64,000 bases of DNA. Origin: Desulfolinea sp964487745. Its GTDB lineage: Bacteria; Chloroflexota; Anaerolineae; Anaerolineales; Villigracilaceae. This document shows positions 8,250 to 17,045 of the stretch, piece after piece; within the stretch, counting starts at the first letter, position 1; each line of letters starts with the position of its first letter. The stretch spans positions 26,875 to 90,874 of the forward strand of contig CAZASG010000011.1 in the NCBI GenBank assembly GCA_964487745.1, in the 5' to 3' direction. A program made the position numbers and the translations under genes. The notes under the pieces were generated by a model. It was given only the letters and a program-made list of their open reading frames with translations. It made no database searches and was not told the origin of the DNA.

Positions 8250-9191
8250 CTAAAGCCCTTTTTCTTCAAGATAGCGGATAGCCTGGATCGCAGCCCCGGC
8301 ACCCATCCCTGCAGATGTGATGACTTGCCGGAAATGCGGATCGGCGACCTCGCCCGCCGCGTAAACGCCCTCGACCCCGGTTTGCATCAGACCATCAACA
8401 ACGATATAGCCTCGATCATCGAGCGCTAACTTGCCCTCGAAAAGTTCGGTGTTGGGTGTATGACCGATGAAGATGAAAAGCCCGTCGGCATCGAGAGAAG
8501 ATTCATCTCCGGTTTTGACATTTTTCGTTTTAACGGAAACAACCTTTTCTCCAGTGGGGACGTCGGTCACGACCGTATCCCAAACGAAGTGGATCTTCGG
8601 GTTCTCCTCAGCACGCTGACGCAGGATCTGTCCCGCGCGTAGCTCATCCCGCCTGTGGACGATGGTCACCTTGCTGGCATGGCGCGTCAGGTAGAGGGCT
8701 TCTTCGAGCGCGCTATCCCCGCCGCCAACGACGACCACATCCATATCTTTGAAGAAGTGCCCATCACAGGTCGCGCAATACGACACACCGCGCCCGACCA
8801 TCTCTTCCTCACCGGGGATGTCGAGAGTCACGGCTGCCGCGCCGGTGGTGATGATGAGGGTGTCGGCAGTGAACTCCTCTCCATAGGTTTTGATGTGATA
8901 GGGCTGTGCCGAAAGATCGACTTCGGTGGCGAGATCAAAGATGACCTCGGTGCCGAAACGCATTGCCTGCTCGTGGAAGGCTTTCACCAAACCCTCGCCA
9001 GAGATCCCTTCGGGGAAGCCCGGGTAATTCTCAACAGCGTGAGTCTTGGAGACCTGTCCGCCCAGATCCATGCCCGTCAACACGACGGGGGCGAGATTGG
9101 CACGCGCTGCATAAAGCGCAGCCGCCAGCCCCGCCGGACCGGAGCCGATAATGAGCATCTTAACATGGCGAGGGGTATTTTCTTCTGTCAT
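8250..9191 (-). CDS. trxB: thioredoxin reductase
   Basis: A 313-residue low-molecular-weight flavoprotein that passes electrons from NADPH through FAD to thioredoxin. It has the FAD motif GSGPAGLAAA, ENYPGFPEG, the redox-active CATC (C139 and C142), GGGDSALEEA for NADPH with HRR two strands later (typical of NADPH use), and the C-terminal AAGEVAD near 280. The ATG at 9191 is preferred because TCTCC on the plus strand gives GGAGAAAT just upstream on the minus strand; the frame is open a little further up. A second reductase-like gene lies directly upstream on the same strand, separated by a palindrome. Confidence 0.95.
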   Translation of the reverse strand: MTEENTPRHVKMLIIGSGPAGLAAALYAARANLAPVVLTGMDLGGQVSKTHAVENYPGFPEGISGEGLVKAFHEQAMRFGTEVIFDLATEVDLSAQPYHIKTYGEEFTADTLIITTGAAAVTLDIPGEEEMVGRGVSYCATCDGHFFKDMDVVVVGGGDSALEEALYLTRHASKVTIVHRRDELRAGQILRQRAEENPKIHFVWDTVVTDVPTGEKVVSVKTKNVKTGDESSLDADGLFIFIGHTPNTELFEGKLALDDRGYIVVDGLMQTGVEGVYAAGEVADPHFRQVITSAGMGAGAAIQAIRYLEEKGL

Positions 9192-9203
9192 AATTTCTCC
9201 TGA

Positions 9204-9240
9204 ACGTGATAAGTGAAAGATCACTCGTCACTTATCACGT
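9204..9240. repeat. perfect intergenic palindrome
   Basis: ACGTGATAAGTGA and TCACTTATCACGT form a perfect 13-pair inverted repeat with an 11-base spacer between the two thioredoxin-reductase genes. It fills nearly the whole gap and includes the Shine-Dalgarno surroundings of trxB. It looks like a mobile palindromic element rather than a normal terminator because there is no T run on the minus strand. Confidence 0.7.
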
Positions 9241-9245
9241 TTCAC

Positions 9246-10214
9246 TTACAGATTTTGCAAATATTCTCGAATGCCGACCGCTGCTTTCGCGCCGTCCCCA
9301 ACAGCCACAGCTACCTGCGCCAGATTTTCAGAAACCACATCACCTGCCGCAAAAATACCTGGCATGGATGTGTGCATATGTTTGTCGGTGATAATGTAGC
9401 CATAGTCATCGAGCTCAACCAGGTCTTTGACGAAATCTGTGTAGGGCTTATAGCCAACATAGATAAAGACCGCCGCGGTGGGTATTTCTTCTTTTTCACC
9501 TGTGTCGCGGTTCTCGATCAAAACTGCGTTAACCAGATTATCACCCTTCACTTCTGTTGCCATATGCGAGAACATACAGGTGGTCTTTTCATGTCCTTTT
9601 ACGCGATCCTGCAAAACTTTTTCGGCGATGGAATGACCAAGATATTCCACAAAGGTCACTTTCTTTGAATATTGCAATAAGATCTCAGCTTCTTGCAGAC
9701 CAGAGTTCCCGCAGCCGATCACGACCACTTCCTGATCCTTGTAGAGCGGACCATCGCAGGTGGCACAGTACGATACACCTTTATTGTAGAATTCTGCTTC
9801 ACCGGGAATGCCGAGCTTTTTCGGCTCACTGCCGGTTGCCAGCAGTACACTGCGTCCGCGGAAATTCTTCCCACCATCGGTCTCAATGGTGAAGACTTTA
9901 TCATCACCTTTTGTGATAGCTTTGACACCGTCAAACTCTTCCAAAATGGCACCAAAACGCTCTGCTTGCTTCTGGAAATTATCCATCAGGGCAGGTCCTT
10001 CAACACCGCCCGGGAAACCGGGATAATTTTCAATGGAATGAGTTGAAGCAGCCAAGCCCCCGCTGGCTTCCTTCTCAAGAATAAGGGTTTTCCAGCCGTC
10101 GCGGGCGGCATAGATTGCCGTGGTAAAACCGGCGGAACCTGCTCCAACGATCACAAGATCGTAAAGCTCGTTTTCATCGGCTGCATTTGAATCACTGAGA
10201 TTTAATGAGAACAT
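9246..10214 (-). CDS. second thioredoxin-reductase-like flavoprotein
   Basis: A 322-residue FAD pyridine-nucleotide-disulfide oxidoreductase paralogous to the neighbouring trxB. It keeps GAGSAGFTTA, ENYPGFPGG, CATC (C150 and C153), and AAGDVVSE near 290. The second nucleotide site reads GCGNSGLQEA and lacks the HRR signature of NADPH-specific TrxB, having VEYLGH instead, so it may use NADH or a different reductant. An N-terminal extension of about 15 residues precedes the FAD strand. It probably reduces a dedicated thioredoxin or another disulfide protein. The leader upstream carries a strong hairpin. It may be co-transcribed with trxB downstream. Confidence 0.88.
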   Translation of the reverse strand: MFSLNLSDSNAADENELYDLVIVGAGSAGFTTAIYAARDGWKTLILEKEASGGLAASTHSIENYPGFPGGVEGPALMDNFQKQAERFGAILEEFDGVKAITKGDDKVFTIETDGGKNFRGRSVLLATGSEPKKLGIPGEAEFYNKGVSYCATCDGPLYKDQEVVVIGCGNSGLQEAEILLQYSKKVTFVEYLGHSIAEKVLQDRVKGHEKTTCMFSHMATEVKGDNLVNAVLIENRDTGEKEEIPTAAVFIYVGYKPYTDFVKDLVELDDYGYIITDKHMHTSMPGIFAAGDVVSENLAQVAVAVGDGAKAAVGIREYLQNL

Positions 10215-10235
10215 TTTTCCTGCCTCCTGTTTAGT

Positions 10236-10261
10236 CTAGGCAACCCCTTTCGGTTGCTTAG
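10236..10261 (-). promoter_or_regulatory. leader hairpin upstream of thioredoxin-reductase-like gene
   Basis: On the minus strand CTAAGCAACC pairs with GGTTGCCTAG (9 of 10) around GAAAGG, about 20 bases before the GGAGG ribosome site of the flavoprotein gene. A G-rich stretch (GGTGGAGGGGC) lies just 5' of it. The compact hairpin with a GAAA loop in a 5' leader may be structural or regulatory; I cannot match it to a known riboswitch. Confidence 0.45.
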
Positions 10262-10301
10262 ATGCCCCTCCACCGGGCTTTCTTACAGATACGAATAAAA
10301 A

Positions 10302-10358
10302 ATGACCAGATTGTTCAACATAGCTGGATGCACCATCCATGGTCAACAATTTGGTCAT
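10302..10358 (-). terminator. terminator after groES
   Basis: ATGACCAGATTGTT pairs with AACAATTTGGTCAT with one wobble, and an inner GGATG/CATCC extends the fold. On the minus strand it is followed by TTTTTTATT. It ends the groES transcript. Confidence 0.7.
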
Positions 10359-10416
10359 GAAAAAAAGGAGAGACAAACCCCTCTAAAAGAGAGGTAAGCT
10401 CTTCGCGATTACAAAA

Positions 10417-10683
10417 TTATTTTACGACAGCCAATAACTCTGTTGCTTCTATGATGATGTGATCAACACCATCTAATTTGATATCGGCTCCACTATGATA
10501 TTTTGCGAAAAGTACTTTCTGACCAACTTTGACCATGATCTCTTCATCGTTGCCGATGGCAATAACTTCTCCAACCTGCTGTTTTTCTTTTGCAGAGTCG
10601 GGCAAGATCAGTCCGCTGGCGGTTTTGGCTTCCTGTTCCATTGGGCGTACAAGGACGCGCATTCCAAGAGGTTCTACATTCAT
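10417..10683 (-). CDS. groS: GroES-type co-chaperonin (orphan)
   Basis: An 88-residue GroES-family co-chaperonin that caps the GroEL ring. It starts with the conserved strand GMRVLVRPM, has the mobile-loop region TASGLILPDSAKEKQQ, the strand VGEVIAIG, KVLFAKYHSG and the C-terminal strand EATELLAVV. The length is slightly shorter than the usual 94-100, and the mobile loop is typical. AAGGAGAAAGATC precedes the start. No groEL is next to it, unlike the usual groSL operon; it stands alone between a flavoprotein gene and an aminotransferase, with its own terminator. It may be a second, stand-alone GroES paralogue. Confidence 0.9.
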   Translation of the reverse strand: MNVEPLGMRVLVRPMEQEAKTASGLILPDSAKEKQQVGEVIAIGNDEEIMVKVGQKVLFAKYHSGADIKLDGVDHIIIEATELLAVVK

Positions 10684-10805
10684 TTTGATCTTTCTCCTTC
10701 AATTAAGTCTGCTCAATGACGAGCGGTTTTCTTTTAATGACAGCGCTATTCTATCAGATGTGATAAGTGTAGAAAAGTTACATTTTATGCTTTCATACAA
10801 AATGC

Positions 10806-12152
10806 TTATATAATGCCCTCATCTGTGATATTTAATGCTTCATCCAAAATCTTAAATCCCTCGGCAAGTTGCTCTTTGGTGATGTTCAAGGGCGGGATAA
10901 TGAGCACAGTATGCCAATGAACGGATATAAAGAGACCGTTTCTGCGGCAAAACATTTTGAAGACTTCCATTTCTGGACTGGTGGAATCCCAGGGGGCCAT
11001 CGGCTCTTTTGTTTCACGATTTTTGACTAACTCGATAACGCCGAAAAGTCCAATAGAGCGAATCTCTCCCACAGAAGGGTGCCCCTCCCCCAGCTCAACC
11101 AGCATCTGCCTCAGACTCGACCCTAGGTTTGCTGCGCGCTCGACGAGTTTGTCCTCCTGCATAACGTGGACGTTTGCAATCATAGCCGCTAATGAAACGG
11201 GGTGCGCGGTATAGGTCAGCCCTGAGCGGAAAACATGCTCTTTAAAGTGTGCTGAAATTGCATCGGTCATGCCAACCGCGCCGAGGGGAGCATAGCCCGA
11301 TGTAAGGCCCTTTGCCATGGTGATAATGTCGGGGGTTACGTTCCAGTTGTCTACGGCAAACCAAGCTCCTGTACGTCCGAATCCGGTCATTACTTCGTCG
11401 GCAATCAGCAGGATTTCATATTTATCGCAAATTTCGCGCAGACCTTGCATATATCCTTCTGGCGGGATAATGATGCCATTTGTACCCGTAACAGGTTCGA
11501 TTAAAATCGCCGCGATGGTTTCTTCTCCCTCATATTGGATGATCTCTTCGAGGTGATTGAGATAATCTTGCGTGAAGTCGGCTTCTGAGATATTGGGGTT
11601 GGTGCGATGGAAGGTAGAGCGATACCGATAAGGATCAAGGAAATGGATAACGCCATGCATCAAGTTCGGTTCCCATTCATGGCGACGGGGATCGCCAGTG
11701 AGTGCCATCGCGCCCGCCGTTGCACCATGATATGAGCGATAACGCGTCAGGATTTTATGACGTCCTGTATACGCGCGCGCTAACCGGATGGCATTTTCGT
11801 TAGCATCCGAGCCGCCAACTGTGAAGAGAAAATGAGTTATGCCTTTTGGGGTGATTTCTGCGAGTAGCTTGCCGGCCAGTGCACGGACCTTGGTTGCCAT
11901 CGTTGGGTTGGCATAAGCAAGGAAATGCAATTGGTCTGCCATTGCTTTGGTGATGCGTTCCTCGCCATGGCCGACGTTTACGCACATTTGCATTGAGTTG
12001 AAATCCAGATAGCGCTTGCCGTTCGTATCCCAAAAGTAAACGCCTTCGGCTCGCGCCACTGGAATAGGATTGACCTTGCCTTGCGCTGACCACGTCCAAA
12101 AACCGTGTTTTTTCATCAAAGGGAGAATTTGATCATCAGGAAGTTCAAACAT
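10806..12152 (-). CDS. class III PLP-dependent aminotransferase
   Basis: A 448-residue fold-type I aminotransferase of class III (omega-aminotransferase type). It shows GVYFWDTNGKRYLDF near 37-51, GGSDANENAIRLAR with the cofactor-contact region, YRSYHG near 138 for ring stacking, IADEVMTGFGRTG with Asp252 binding the pyridine nitrogen, and the Schiff-base lysine Lys281 in MAKGLTSGY. C-terminal GLFISVHWH and LNITKEQ match taurine-pyruvate and beta-alanine-pyruvate aminotransferases, but the exact amino donor cannot be read. It stands alone on its strand. A degraded copy of the N-terminal segment of a similar enzyme lies immediately upstream. Confidence 0.88.
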   Translation of the reverse strand: MFELPDDQILPLMKKHGFWTWSAQGKVNPIPVARAEGVYFWDTNGKRYLDFNSMQMCVNVGHGEERITKAMADQLHFLAYANPTMATKVRALAGKLLAEITPKGITHFLFTVGGSDANENAIRLARAYTGRHKILTRYRSYHGATAGAMALTGDPRRHEWEPNLMHGVIHFLDPYRYRSTFHRTNPNISEADFTQDYLNHLEEIIQYEGEETIAAILIEPVTGTNGIIIPPEGYMQGLREICDKYEILLIADEVMTGFGRTGAWFAVDNWNVTPDIITMAKGLTSGYAPLGAVGMTDAISAHFKEHVFRSGLTYTAHPVSLAAMIANVHVMQEDKLVERAANLGSSLRQMLVELGEGHPSVGEIRSIGLFGVIELVKNRETKEPMAPWDSTSPEMEVFKMFCRRNGLFISVHWHTVLIIPPLNITKEQLAEGFKILDEALNITDEGII

Positions 12153-12206
12153 AAAGCCCTCGATATTTATAGTAGAAAAAAAGAGATTCTTGTTCGGCGA
12201 ATGGTA

Positions 12207-12389
12207 TCATGGTTTGGGTTTGGGGAAAAGAAAATCGGTGCAGGAGTTTTTGCGTTGCCGGCATCGATTTTTGGGACTGTGCCCGGTGTTGACGCACATG
12301 GTTATCAAGTTGAAGTCGAGATAGTGTGTGCTGTCCGTATTCCAGAAGTAGATGTCCTTCGGCGCTCTCAACGGAGAGCAGAATGGCAT
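12207..12389 (-). pseudogene. fragment of a second class III aminotransferase
   Basis: On the minus strand this frame reads APKDIYFWNTDSTHYLDFN and then ITMCVNTGHSPKNRC. It aligns without gaps to residues about 35-66 of the neighbouring aminotransferase (AEGVYFWDTNGKRYLDFN, then MQMCVNVGHGEER). Homology stops on both sides and the frame ends at 12207, so it is a decayed fragment of about 40 recognisable residues. The surrounding stretch from 12153 to 12602 otherwise holds nothing I can recognise. Confidence 0.7.
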
Positions 12390-12602
12390 TATGAATGCTA
12401 GGAAGGGTAATGCTGATTTTGACGTACAAGTGAAATGATTATTGACTTCGCTTTCTAAAAAATATAAACTGGAATAGTCGGGGTACCTTGTGCTCGAATA
12501 TTATAGATTTTCTCTCCAATATTCATCATTGTTGAATCAGCCCTAGAAACGAATGATTTATCTTAGCTAGAGTCTGGATCTGCTAATACACATGGAGGAA
12601 AG

Positions 12603-15434
12603 ATGTCTAAGAATACCAAATCCCCCCTGTCTCTTACATATATAAAAATTCGGAAGTTAATTGGCGTCTTGGCCATGTCACTTCCCATTGTGGTGTTTCT
12701 AGTGGAAAAAACTTTTTTCCACGTCGATTTACAACCCTCGATCAGCGCATTCTATTACACAGAAATGCGTTGGTTCTTTGTTTTGACGCTTTGTTTTATA
12801 GGTTTCTTCCTGTTCTTCTATCAGGGCTATGATGAACTTGACAAATGGATGGCTCGTATCGCAGGGGTGGGGGCTTTTTTGACAGCTATGTTCCCCACTA
12901 GCAATCCACATTCTGACTATTGTGCTTCTCCTCTTTTTATTTTTACTCCTACGATCGAGGCTTTGTCAGCCAGCTATGAAAACCTTTGCTCAATTACCGA
13001 AACAATCCATTTACTTTCTGCGGCTACTATGTTCGTTACGATTGCGATCTTTTCTCTATTCCGCTTTACCAAATGTGGGCATAGTAGCCATAAGAATGAA
13101 AACCCTGAACAAAGAAAAGCCGCTTATAAACAGTGCCAACAATGTAAGCTTGAAGCAGATTCTGGTAGTGAAAATGCAAAAAGGAAGATCCTTCGAAATA
13201 GGATCTATGTAGCTTCTGGGGTTGTGATCTTTATTTCCATTCTTCTGATGGGTTTGTCATCCCTCTGGGAAGATGTTTTTGCCTATACAGTTTATGTCGG
13301 TGAGTTTGTGGCACTATTTGCATTTGGTGTTTCCTGGGCGGTTAAAGGAGAATGGCTTTGGTTGCGAGATGTTGCTAAGCCAAAAAACAGCACAAAATTT
13401 AATCAATTACAAAAGCGCCAGGTTGATGGGTACAAGAGCGGCATGGGAATTGTTGTCTTTTTAATTACTGTTTGGTTTACCGCCTTGCTCTATGCTGCCA
13501 GTATCCCTCCTTTCAATATTCTTGAAGATGCTGGTGATTTGAAACCCAGATTAGGTTTTGAACAGGGAGAAGCCCAAGCAATTTTAGAGGTGATTCTATT
13601 TCTCTTGGTTGTTATTGTGTTCTATTTCATACTGAATTACCAAGTACTTTCCCTTTTCTGGCCCCTTGTCCGCAGGAAATTTCGCCTTGATTTAGGAGGT
13701 GATACATCCGGCGAAATGGAGAATTTGTGGATGCTTTTTTCAAAGCAATCGCGAGAAATGGGTTTCAATATGAATTTGGTTAATCCACAAGAGGCTTCTG
13801 GAATTTCCCATCCATCCACGCTTGCACCAGAAAAATCTTACCTAAGTACATTTCTAGACATATTGAGTTGGATTATCCCAAGAGTAGGTTATTCATTGCG
13901 TGTGAAAAAAATGAAATCAAGTGAATTAGGAATAGGGCTATTGATTTCGATAACGAATAATACAACCAAAGATAATATTGCTGAAAAAACTTTCTGGACA
14001 AAAGATTACGGTATTGTCGATACTAATAATACGGAGAATGGAGATGACTGTTATGTCTTCCAACTGCTAATGATCCCTGCTTTTCTCTGGTTTGCAGAAC
14101 AAGTGGATATCTTGGATGGATTTGAACCAGACGAAAATGCCCGAGAGGCTAAGGCAAATTATTATCTCGGGATGACTTTATGGCATAAAGATTTGGATCA
14201 AGGTATCAATTTCTTTAGTAAAAGCATTAGCTATAAGCCAGATCACTGGCCAGCTTATGCCGCGTTGGGAAGGTTGTGGACAGAAAAATCTCAAGCGATG
14301 CATAAAGCGAAGATGGATGAAATTGCAAAGGAATACCTTTTATTGGCAAATGGTTATCTCGCAACATCTATCCAGGAGCTAACTAGCCAGGGAGGATTGG
14401 CACGTACATACTTTGCTGCCTCCTATAATCAAATTGTTGCTTGGAAATACCTGATAAAGCTTATTGGGCAAACTGGACACTTGGATTTTGAAAAGGCTTT
14501 GGAAAAAGGAGAAAATCTAAGAGTAGAAGCCAAAAATACTTTAGAAGATAGCATGAGTGATCCTCAGACAAAGCTATGGCTAAAACAGTTCCTTCCAACA
14601 CTTGAATTTGTACTCCAAAACCTCGTAATAGAAACCCAATACTCTAAAAATATCAGCGCCGGGTTGACAAGCGCGATCGAGAAATTTGTAGAGCTTGGAG
14701 AAATCCCTGTCAATTTGGATCAGCCTTTGAACCCCATTGCTGAGAACGGACGCCATTTCATACACTCTTATTACCGAACCCAATATAATGTTGCTTGTTT
14801 TTACAGCCAGTTGGCATCAATGACTTCCAACGATGATGAAAAATCGACATATGTCAATTTAGCTTTAGATCATCTTGATATGGCGCTAAGTAGAGGAGGA
14901 GGACTGGTTGATTTTGCCCAAAAAGACAGTTCTTTGGAGGCTGTCCGAGAGAAAGATCGCTTCATAAAAATAACTAAAAGCGAAAAGCAAACCGAAGAAG
15001 CCAAGGAAATGGAAGAAAGTAAATTACATGTTGTTCATTACCAAGGGGAAAAAGATGATGGTATAGATCGTTTGCCAGGCATATCAGAAGCGATTCTTAA
15101 GAAATTTGCTGATCTTGGTATTACAACCAGGACTGAATTACTCCTAAAGGGGTGTGATACAAAGGGTCGTAAAGACTTGGTCAAGAAAACAGAGGTGGAC
15201 AATAATTTACTACTTTGGTGGCTAAACTTATGCGACTTGATGCGGGTGCAAGGGGTAACTTTGGATTTTGCGATGATTCTTGAAGGACGCGGCAAAGTGG
15301 ATACGATAAAAGAGTTAAGAAGAAGAAATGCCGGCAATCTTCATGTTGCACTAGATAAAATTTTCCCGGAGGAACTGCTACAGATCTGGATCGATGCTTC
15401 AAGTGAGCTGGCACCTATCCTGGAATATGACTAA
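12603..15434 (+). CDS. membrane/TPR protein with C-terminal DUF4332-like domain
   Basis: A 943-residue protein with three parts. Residues 1-350 form about eight membrane helices and contain SISAFYYTEMRWFFV, YQGYDELD and AMFPTSNP, a pattern seen in small DUF998-like integral membrane proteins. A first loop or soluble stretch near 165-200 carries KCGHSSH and QCQQCKLE, a possible zinc-binding Cys cluster. Residues about 515-770 are helical and repeat-like, with TPR-type units such as AYAALGRLW and KAALDHLDMAL-like stretches. Residues about 821-928 (LPGISEAILKKFADLGITT) match the helix-hairpin-helix fold of DUF4332. AGGAAAG lies upstream of the start. A second membrane protein follows. I do not know the function; a scaffold linking membrane sensing to DNA or protein contacts is only inference. 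Confidence 0.7.
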   Translation: MSKNTKSPLSLTYIKIRKLIGVLAMSLPIVVFLVEKTFFHVDLQPSISAFYYTEMRWFFVLTLCFIGFFLFFYQGYDELDKWMARIAGVGAFLTAMFPTSNPHSDYCASPLFIFTPTIEALSASYENLCSITETIHLLSAATMFVTIAIFSLFRFTKCGHSSHKNENPEQRKAAYKQCQQCKLEADSGSENAKRKILRNRIYVASGVVIFISILLMGLSSLWEDVFAYTVYVGEFVALFAFGVSWAVKGEWLWLRDVAKPKNSTKFNQLQKRQVDGYKSGMGIVVFLITVWFTALLYAASIPPFNILEDAGDLKPRLGFEQGEAQAILEVILFLLVVIVFYFILNYQVLSLFWPLVRRKFRLDLGGDTSGEMENLWMLFSKQSREMGFNMNLVNPQEASGISHPSTLAPEKSYLSTFLDILSWIIPRVGYSLRVKKMKSSELGIGLLISITNNTTKDNIAEKTFWTKDYGIVDTNNTENGDDCYVFQLLMIPAFLWFAEQVDILDGFEPDENAREAKANYYLGMTLWHKDLDQGINFFSKSISYKPDHWPAYAALGRLWTEKSQAMHKAKMDEIAKEYLLLANGYLATSIQELTSQGGLARTYFAASYNQIVAWKYLIKLIGQTGHLDFEKALEKGENLRVEAKNTLEDSMSDPQTKLWLKQFLPTLEFVLQNLVIETQYSKNISAGLTSAIEKFVELGEIPVNLDQPLNPIAENGRHFIHSYYRTQYNVACFYSQLASMTSNDDEKSTYVNLALDHLDMALSRGGGLVDFAQKDSSLEAVREKDRFIKITKSEKQTEEAKEMEESKLHVVHYQGEKDDGIDRLPGISEAILKKFADLGITTRTELLLKGCDTKGRKDLVKKTEVDNNLLLWWLNLCDLMRVQGVTLDFAMILEGRGKVDTIKELRRRNAGNLHVALDKIFPEELLQIWIDASSELAPILEYD

Positions 15435-15474
15435 GAAGTAGGGCAGCAACATAAAACAAGAGGTGATGTAAATA

Positions 15475-16101
15475 ATGCAGAAAATCAAGGCGATTTTAAT
15501 ACGTTTCTATTTGTATTTAACAAGTTCTGAAAGCAAACAACTTTTTGTTGCTTCTATTATCATTATGGTAATAACAGCTTCTGGGTTTTTAATTTTTGAC
15601 GGGTATAGTGATGGGAGTGAGTCTTCTTCAAATGCTCATTTTTCTCTTCAAAAATCAAAAAGTGCACAAGAATTTGGAGCGATTGTCGAAGACTGGGTGC
15701 CTGATAAAGTGATAGATTCCGATAGTGACCTAGTTCGCAGAATCCGTGGCTATTTTAGGTCTTTGTTGATTTTCGACTATTTGTTCCCTGTTAGTTACGG
15801 TTTATTTGGTATGTTTCTGATAGCCCGTACTTCGCATCGTTTGCAGCCTTTGCCAAGTACTTGGTTACTGGGAACATTTTGTGTTCCCCTTTTAGCCACC
15901 ATTTTTGATATCCTCGAAAACAGCTTCCATATTTATATAGTGTTGAATATTGAAACAATGGGGGATTTGGGAAAACTGTCTGACAACCTTGTGGCTAACG
16001 CCCACACCTTTTCAATGCTAAAGTTTTTATTTTTGGGGCTGACCTTACTCTGTGTGCTTGTTATCAAGGTGATGGCTTTGACAAAAAGAGGTAAAAGTTA
16101 G
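15475..16101 (+). CDS. four-helix membrane protein of unknown function
   Basis: A 208-residue integral membrane protein. Hydrophobic segments lie near 23-42 (LFVASIIIMVITASGFLIF), 100-120, 132-150 and 180-200. Between the first two is a soluble extracytoplasmic region rich in Ser and Asp. LLIFDYLFPVSYGLFG and ATIFDILEN resemble small four-helix proteins found in many bacteria with Asp/Glu inside helices, but I know no function. It starts 40 bases after the membrane/TPR protein on the same strand with AAGAGGTG upstream, so the two may be co-expressed. Confidence 0.6.
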   Translation: MQKIKAILIRFYLYLTSSESKQLFVASIIIMVITASGFLIFDGYSDGSESSSNAHFSLQKSKSAQEFGAIVEDWVPDKVIDSDSDLVRRIRGYFRSLLIFDYLFPVSYGLFGMFLIARTSHRLQPLPSTWLLGTFCVPLLATIFDILENSFHIYIVLNIETMGDLGKLSDNLVANAHTFSMLKFLFLGLTLLCVLVIKVMALTKRGKS

Positions 16102-16138
16102 AAAATCAATACCCTTATTCAGAGACTAGCTCTGTATT

Positions 16139-17035
16139 CTATGGATACATTTCCACTATTTCATTTGTTTGCGTGATCCGGACTTCCGCTTTTGCATAGG
16201 TTAGATTTTCTGCGATACTTTTTTTGACGAGCGAACGAATTTTGTTTAATCGCCCTCGAAACAACCTTTTTACAGGGACATTGTGATGATCAAAAAAGGT
16301 GATTTTGTACTTATGTGCCCTCTCCGAATACCGAATGGGGAAATCTGACAGGGAATTCGCAGCCGAGCCTTTTTGCAGAGAGTTTCTCTCCCGCTCCATC
16401 TTCACACCATATGCTTTTTCCCCTCTAAGATAGCTCTTCTTTTGCGCGGCCGACAGGCTGTTCCAGATCGTTTCTCGCTCATTTTCAGCCATATCATATA
16501 AAGACTCTCGATCTACTTTGTTGCGTAAAGTCACCTTGAAGACGTGGGGAATATAGTTGATGCCCTTTTCATCCATTTGCTGGAAAAGATAAAGCAAATT
16601 TCTGGGTGAGAATTTTCCTCTTTCCTGATATTCGCGCGTACAGAAGGTCACCTTTTCTCGGTTCTCGTCGCTGGCGTTCCAAAGTTCCAGTAAGGACGCA
16701 AAGACGATCTCCTCTTTCTTTGTTTTGATCTCTAACTGTAATTGATTCTCGAGTGCTTTCCCCTTGAGCTCCTTCCCCTCTTCGTCATAAACACGGATGC
16801 CAAACTGCTCAATACAACTCGAACCGACCTGCATGGTCATCCCTGTTTCGCGGTTGATGATTTCGAAATGGTAACGCACATTTGCATGTTCACAAAGCTG
16901 ACAGCTTTCAATAGGGTAAAAATGATCGACAACAGCGCCTGTATGTTCCCATTCTTGTAGCGCAGTCTCAAAATCCGCTTGCTCTTTGCTAAATGGAAAA
17001 AGATTTTTCTCTGATACTTCTGACCAGGAATTCAT
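16139..17035 (-). CDS. hypothetical protein with Cys-rich N-terminal domain
   Basis: A 298-residue soluble protein. The N-terminal part has ESCQLCEHANVRYHFEI followed by VGSSCIEQFG, an arrangement of Cys-x2-Cys and a later Cys that recalls a zinc-binding or treble-clef-like domain; similar N-terminal sequence is common in uncharacterised phage and bacterial proteins. The remainder is charged and helical with a basic C-terminus (KRLFRGRLNKIRSLVKKS). The ATG at 17035 is chosen because the upstream neighbour ends just before it and AGGA precedes it; an earlier start would overlap the neighbour. It is ten bases downstream of the nuclease-like gene, so the two probably form one transcript. Confidence 0.6.
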   Translation of the reverse strand: MNSWSEVSEKNLFPFSKEQADFETALQEWEHTGAVVDHFYPIESCQLCEHANVRYHFEIINRETGMTMQVGSSCIEQFGIRVYDEEGKELKGKALENQLQLEIKTKKEEIVFASLLELWNASDENREKVTFCTREYQERGKFSPRNLLYLFQQMDEKGINYIPHVFKVTLRNKVDRESLYDMAENERETIWNSLSAAQKKSYLRGEKAYGVKMERERNSLQKGSAANSLSDFPIRYSERAHKYKITFFDHHNVPVKRLFRGRLNKIRSLVKKSIAENLTYAKAEVRITQTNEIVEMYP

Positions 17036-17045
17036 TATTGAAATC

